Below, piece after piece: positions 50,157-53,186 of a stretch of 53,186 nt of DNA. The stretch covers positions 1-53,186 of the forward strand of contig NTXX01000018.1 of assembly GCA_002559145.1 (NCBI GenBank), written 5' to 3'. Source of the stretch: Bacillus sp. AFS006103 (GTDB taxonomy: Bacteria > Bacillota > Bacilli > Bacillales > Cytobacillaceae). Each line of letters begins with the position of its first letter. Positions within the stretch are counted from its first letter, which is position 1. The notes under the pieces were generated by a model. That model ran no database searches. It was not told the DNA's origin and saw only the letters and a list, made by a program, of their open reading frames with translations. A program made the position numbers and the translations under genes.

Positions 50157-50984
50157 TTAAAAGCTCCTCTCTTTTTTTAACACGTCTAAAATTAAACCGG
50201 CTGTTTCTTCAACTGCCTTATTCGATACATCAATGATAGGACAGCCGAGGCGCTTCATCACTTTTTCAGCATGGTCAAGTTCCTCAAGAATTCGCCCAAA
50301 GCTTGCGTAGCTGGCCTGTGAGGCTAAACCTAAAGCCTTCAGACGTTCCTTACGAATTTCATTTAATTTATCCGGTGAGATGATTAATCCGATACAATTT
50401 TTACGTGGTATTTCGAATAATTCATCGGGCGGTGGTACCTCTGGAACCAAAGGAACATTGGCTACTTTAAAACGTTTATGTGCTAAGTACATGGATAAAG
50501 GAGTCTTCGATGTACGTGAGACACCGACTAAGACAATATCTGCTTTAACAATTCCTCTCGGATCACGACCATCATCATATTTTACGGCAAATTCAATCGC
50601 TTCAATCTTTCGGAAGTATTCTTCATCCATTTTCCTCATCAATCCAGGTCGATGGTGAGGCTGTTTATTAAAGCTTGTTTCAAACGCACTCATCAAAGGA
50701 CTTAGTAAATCGACGGCTAAAATGTTCTCTTCATTCGCACGCCGATCTAAATAGTCTTTTAATGCAGGAATAACAATCGTATAGGCTATAATCGAAGGGC
50801 CTTTTTTCGCCAATAAAATAACATCTTCAATATCCTCAAAGTCATCTACATAAGAATTCCGGCGGATTTCTACCTGCCCGCCATTAAATTGTGTTGCCAC
50901 TGCTTTTACTACAAACTCAGCAGTTTCTCCTACCGAGTCAGATACAACATAAACAACTTCCTTCTGTACCAAAATGCCAGCCAC
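50157..50984 (-). CDS. yqfL: PPDK regulatory kinase/phosphorylase (YqfL/DUF299)
   Basis: A 275-aa bifunctional regulatory protein of the PSRP/PPDK family. It phosphorylates PPDK with ADP and removes the phosphate with Pi. The P-loop-like motif is GVSRTSKTPLS (about 152-162), and the C-terminal NKAVEETAGLI is typical. In B. subtilis, YqfL accompanies CcpN but its target was initially unclear; here it lies next to ppdK, a direct link. Start is a GTG very close to AAGGAG; a TTG 12 nt further in is an alternative. The operon partner ccpN ends 5 bp upstream. Confidence 0.92.
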   Translation of the reverse strand: MAGILVQKEVVYVVSDSVGETAEFVVKAVATQFNGGQVEIRRNSYVDDFEDIEDVILLAKKGPSIIAYTIVIPALKDYLDRRANEENILAVDLLSPLMSAFETSFNKQPHHRPGLMRKMDEEYFRKIEAIEFAVKYDDGRDPRGIVKADIVLVGVSRTSKTPLSMYLAHKRFKVANVPLVPEVPPPDELFEIPRKNCIGLIISPDKLNEIRKERLKALGLASQASYASFGRILEELDHAEKVMKRLGCPIIDVSNKAVEETAGLILDVLKKERSF

Positions 50985-50989
50985 GCTCC

Positions 50990-51637
50990 TTAGGTTGTTT
51001 TGTTTTCCATGATTTCTAAATATGCTCGCGTTATTGTTGTTTTGGTAATGCGGCCTACCAGCAAATATGTACTTTTTTGATCCTCGACTTCTTTTACAAC
51101 TGGTAAGGAGTCAATATGATTATGAATCATCTTTTTGGCTGCTTCGAGCAAAGTCTCATCCGGATTAATCGTAATAATATTTGGCATTCTCGTCATAATG
51201 ACACTAACAGGCAATTCATTTAAATTTTGATTTCCTAGTGATGCTCTGAGCAAATCCTTTCGAGAAACAACCCCAGCAAGATGTCCATTTGTATCAACTG
51301 CATAAAGTGTGCCCACATCCTCTAAAAATAGCTGAACGATCGCATCATAGACCGATGCTGATTTCCCAACAACGATCGGATGGGCTTTATAATCTGTTAC
51401 TTTTTGGTGGATAAACCTTTTAGCCTGTTGTTTTGTTTCATAGCTTTCATTAAAAAAATAACCCACGCGCGGCCTTGCATCTAAGTTACCTGACATTGTT
51501 AAAATGGCTAGGTCCGGTCTAAGTGCAGCTCTGGTTAATGATAGTTTCTCAGCGATGTCTTTCCCTGTAATAGGACCGTTTTGTTTAACAATTTGGAGGA
51601 TTTCATCCTGACGCTTAGATAATTTAATAATTACCAC
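50990..51637 (-). CDS. ccpN: CcpN-type catabolite repressor of gluconeogenesis
   Basis: A protein of about 215 aa with an N-terminal HTH (LSKRQDEILQIVKQNGPITG; IAEKLSLTRAALRPDLAIL) and a pair of CBS domains (AVDTNGHLAGVVSRKDLLRA; MIHNHIDSLPVV). In B. subtilis CcpN represses gapB and pckA on glycolytic carbon, with CBS domains sensing ATP/ADP. The start is uncertain: an SD GGGGGTGG leaves no ATG/GTG/TTG at normal spacing, and the in-frame choices are GTG 51637 (overlapping the SD), ATT 51631/51628 or an upstream TTG. GTG is used here because it aligns with the usual 212-aa length. Confidence 0.9.
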   Translation of the reverse strand: MVIIKLSKRQDEILQIVKQNGPITGKDIAEKLSLTRAALRPDLAILTMSGNLDARPRVGYFFNESYETKQQAKRFIHQKVTDYKAHPIVVGKSASVYDAIVQLFLEDVGTLYAVDTNGHLAGVVSRKDLLRASLGNQNLNELPVSVIMTRMPNIITINPDETLLEAAKKMIHNHIDSLPVVKEVEDQKSTYLLVGRITKTTITRAYLEIMENKTT

Positions 51638-51785
51638 CCCCTTGTTTAGAATCAATATGTTACATTCTTTAGATTTATTATAAATGTGTTATACTCATTT
51701 GTATATAGTATATTACATTAAGACGAAAACCGAAACAATAAGTTTTTATTTTTTTATGACAAAATATCAAACTATTTTTTAACAA

Positions 51786-51811
51786 ACAAAAAACTCGCCG
51801 CTGTCGACGAG
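51786..51811 (-). terminator. Terminator of Fpg gene
   Basis: CTCGCCG / CGACGAG (one mismatch) with a 4-nt loop, then T6 on the minus strand, 10 nt past the stop. Confidence 0.85.
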
Positions 51812-51821
51812 ATTCTGTACA

Positions 51822-52631
51822 CTATTTTTGACAAGTAGGGCAATAAAAGGTCTTTCTTGATGAGATCGTTTCCATTATGATAACGTTCCCGCATCTTTTA
51901 CATTTTTCTCCTTCTCGATCATATACCTGACATAAGTCAATAAATCCCCCCGTTAAATGATCATCTTTAAAGAGCGGATTATCCATGTAACCACCATGGT
52001 GGATGCCTTTTTGAAGGATTGACAGGATGGATTGATATAAGCTCTCCCGCTCTGCTTCCCCTATATCATCAATATCCTTGGTTGGTAAAATTCCTGCATC
52101 ATAGCAGATTTCAGCGGAATAACAATTCCTAATCCCAGCGATAAACTCTTGATCCAATAAAGTAGTTTTTAAACGACCATGCTTTTGGCTGATTCTATTC
52201 TTAAATTCATTGATAGAAAAATCATTACTGAATGGCTCGGGTCCTATGTGTGCTAAATGCTGTTCTGCCTCTGTTTGATTATATAGGTGCAAATAGCCGA
52301 GCCGCAGACCGATAAAATAAAGGTGCTGGTCACCAAAGGAGATTCGTACCTGTATGGTTCGTTTTGGCTTGTCTGCTTCTGTTCCATAGTACATCCACCC
52401 ACCAAGCATTAAATGTAGTAAAAGAATTTTGCCATTTTGCAACTGAAAAAGTAAATGCTTTCCTCGTCGATTGATTGTAATTATTTTTTGATGTTGAACG
52501 GTTCTAGTAAACAGGTCAGGGTTTACATTGATGGATTTTTCCCGATTTATTTGTACAGCTGATATAATTTGGCCTGCGATTTTTTGATTTAATAGGATTT
52601 TATAGTTTTCCATCTCTGGAAGCTCTGGCAT
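51822..52631 (-). CDS. Fpg/Nei-family DNA glycosylase
   Basis: A 269-aa base-excision repair glycosylase/AP lyase. The N-terminal PELPE (P2, E3) is the catalytic end. RRGKHLLFQL holds the DNA-contact Lys, and a zinc finger closes the protein (CKRCGN, then CPTCQK). It removes oxidised purines or pyrimidines. It differs from the usual MutM (MPELPEVET) in the helix after the motif (MENYKILLNQK), so it may be a paralogue of the Fpg/Nei group, not the housekeeping mutM that sits next to polA in Bacillus. Monocistronic with its own terminator. Confidence 0.9.
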   Translation of the reverse strand: MPELPEMENYKILLNQKIAGQIISAVQINREKSINVNPDLFTRTVQHQKIITINRRGKHLLFQLQNGKILLLHLMLGGWMYYGTEADKPKRTIQVRISFGDQHLYFIGLRLGYLHLYNQTEAEQHLAHIGPEPFSNDFSINEFKNRISQKHGRLKTTLLDQEFIAGIRNCYSAEICYDAGILPTKDIDDIGEAERESLYQSILSILQKGIHHGGYMDNPLFKDDHLTGGFIDLCQVYDREGEKCKRCGNVIIMETISSRKTFYCPTCQK

Positions 52632-52726
52632 CGAATATCTCCTTCCATAAATGCTGTTTTTTTTACCCTTCCCTATTTTTCAAAAAAGAAGCCAATTAGT
52701 AGTAAAGAAATCTTGCCTGTGTATGA

Positions 52727-52756
52727 AAAAAGAGCAACCTGGTAGGATTGCTCTTC
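52727..52756 (-). terminator. Terminator of FbpB-like gene
   Basis: AAGAGCAA / TTGCTCTT with a 10-nt loop, then T6 on the minus strand, 11 nt past the stop. Confidence 0.85.
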
Positions 52757-52766
52757 TAATTTGTTC

Positions 52767-52901
52767 TCATGCATATTTCAACTTATTCGAATATTTATCA
52801 TCAATTTTCGTTTCAATTCTCTCCAAAGCTTTCAAATCACTTTTGATTTCCTGTTTATTATCTATAACCAATTCTTTAAAGCTTAGTTTACGTTTTCTCA
52901 T
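52767..52901 (-). CDS. FbpB-family small basic protein
   Basis: A 44-aa basic protein (MRKRKLSFKELVIDNKQEIK). The MRKRxLSFxELVxxNKxE start is the hallmark of FbpB-type proteins, which in B. subtilis are Fur-controlled helpers of the small RNA FsrA in iron sparing. Two ATGs (52904 and 52901) lie behind AAGGTGGAGG; the second has better spacing. A terminator follows. No clear Fur box was seen in the 100 bp upstream, so iron control is not supported by this sequence. Confidence 0.78.
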   Translation of the reverse strand: MRKRKLSFKELVIDNKQEIKSDLKALERIETKIDDKYSNKLKYA

Positions 52902-53060
52902 CATTCCTCCACCTTTCTTTGTTTCTATTATACCTAAGGTAGAAAGATCGGGATCAATCTAAATATTACTTTTTTTGAACATTATTAAATTTTAAATTAT
53001 TTCGATTACGATAAAAATATTTTTATGTACACGAAATTTTGTAAGAATCGGCTTAGTGAT

Positions 53061-53186
53061 AAAGAACAAAAGGCGCAAGCGCCCGTTCAGCGGCGTATGG
53101 CCTGGAGCGCTCCAACTGAAATAAAGGAAACACGAAGAGCCGGAGGCGCATTCGTGCTTGACTTATCGTAGGGTGGAGAGCGAAGG
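53061..53186. repeat. Dispersed GC-rich Bacillus repeat, cut by window end
   Basis: From about 53061 a GC-rich block (GGCGCAAGCGCC hairpin at 53072-53083, GGAGCGCTCC at 53104-53113, then CACGAAGAGCCGGAGGCGCA, then TTCGTG) continues to the edge. I recognise it as a sequence repeated many times in some Bacillus genomes, often misread as a short protein (SAPTEIKETRRAGGAFVLDL). Between 52905 and 53060 no gene is visible. Confidence 0.7.

Noticed and set aside
52651..52962. Plus-strand 103-aa frame
   Set aside because: Shadow of the FbpB-like gene and its terminator, which have an SD and family match on the other strand.

Overview
The window is low-GC, SD-rich DNA from an endospore-forming member of the Bacillaceae. 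The evidence is the sporulation content (CotH, a CotG-like repeat protein, Sda, a YaaH/SleL-type LysM-GH18 enzyme, a CotS-type cluster), the Bacillus gene pairs (ccpN-yqfL, cidR-cidA-cidB), the frequent GTG/TTG starts behind strong SD sequences and the Bacillus-type dispersed repeats. A Neobacillus- or Bacillus-like genus is plausible, but the species cannot be fixed from this sequence. No rRNA, tRNA, CRISPR array or prophage was seen.

Layout. 1-1957: a degraded reading frame, then a 1.48-kb IS3-family element sitting in the 3-nt loop of a 45-nt palindrome. 1965-4045: cidR-cidA-cidB (LysR regulator, holin-like pair). 4109-10824: a possible small RNA, a cold shock gene, brnQ, a BsuPI lipoprotein, an HAD phosphatase, an isolated glgC and a DUF438/hemerythrin/PAS protein. 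11036-13269: a three-gene polar amino acid ABC importer. 13475-14597: a glyoxalase-fold ring-cleaving dioxygenase behind a near-consensus promoter with an MhqR-type operator. 15951-21862: six co-directional genes (deacetylase, glycosyltransferase, ATP-grasp, CotS-like kinase, sugar epimerase, small kinase-like protein) that look like a spore-surface glycan cluster. 22044-24203: a PAS-PAS-GGDEF-EAL protein. 24952-25095: a 47-aa Sda-like sporulation checkpoint protein with a near-DnaA box upstream. 25191-28137: a murein amidase, then CotH divergent from an Arg/Ser/Thr/Asn repeat protein. 29028-35223: a helicase-nuclease pair resembling AddAB but not the usual Bacillus AddAB. 35354-40366: an acidic protein, a CBS protein, a D,D-carboxypeptidase and a spore-type GH18 enzyme. 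40470-44407: the bacterial Hen1-Pnkp RNA repair pair, followed upstream on the same strand by a Suv3-like RNA helicase (44526-47099). 47485-51637: a ccpN-yqfL-ppdK gluconeogenic operon. 51822-52901: an Fpg/Nei glycosylase and an FbpB-like 44-aa protein. The right edge holds a dispersed GC-rich repeat cut by the window.

Functional themes. Spore surface: the 16-22 kb cluster, the CotH/CotG-like pair and the GH18 enzyme. Nucleic-acid maintenance: the AddAB-like pair, Hen1-Pnkp, the Suv3-like helicase and Fpg. Carbon flux: the ccpN operon couples a glycolysis/gluconeogenesis repressor to pyruvate,phosphate dikinase and its regulatory kinase/phosphorylase.

The most interesting points are the Hen1-Pnkp/Suv3 RNA-repair neighbourhood, the AddAB-like pair whose B subunit lacks an N-terminal Walker A, the CotH kinase next to an unusual NTSRNR/NTSRR repeat substrate candidate, and the GGGTGTCAGGCACC repeat family that serves as IS target, intercistronic hairpin, terminator and even coding sequence.
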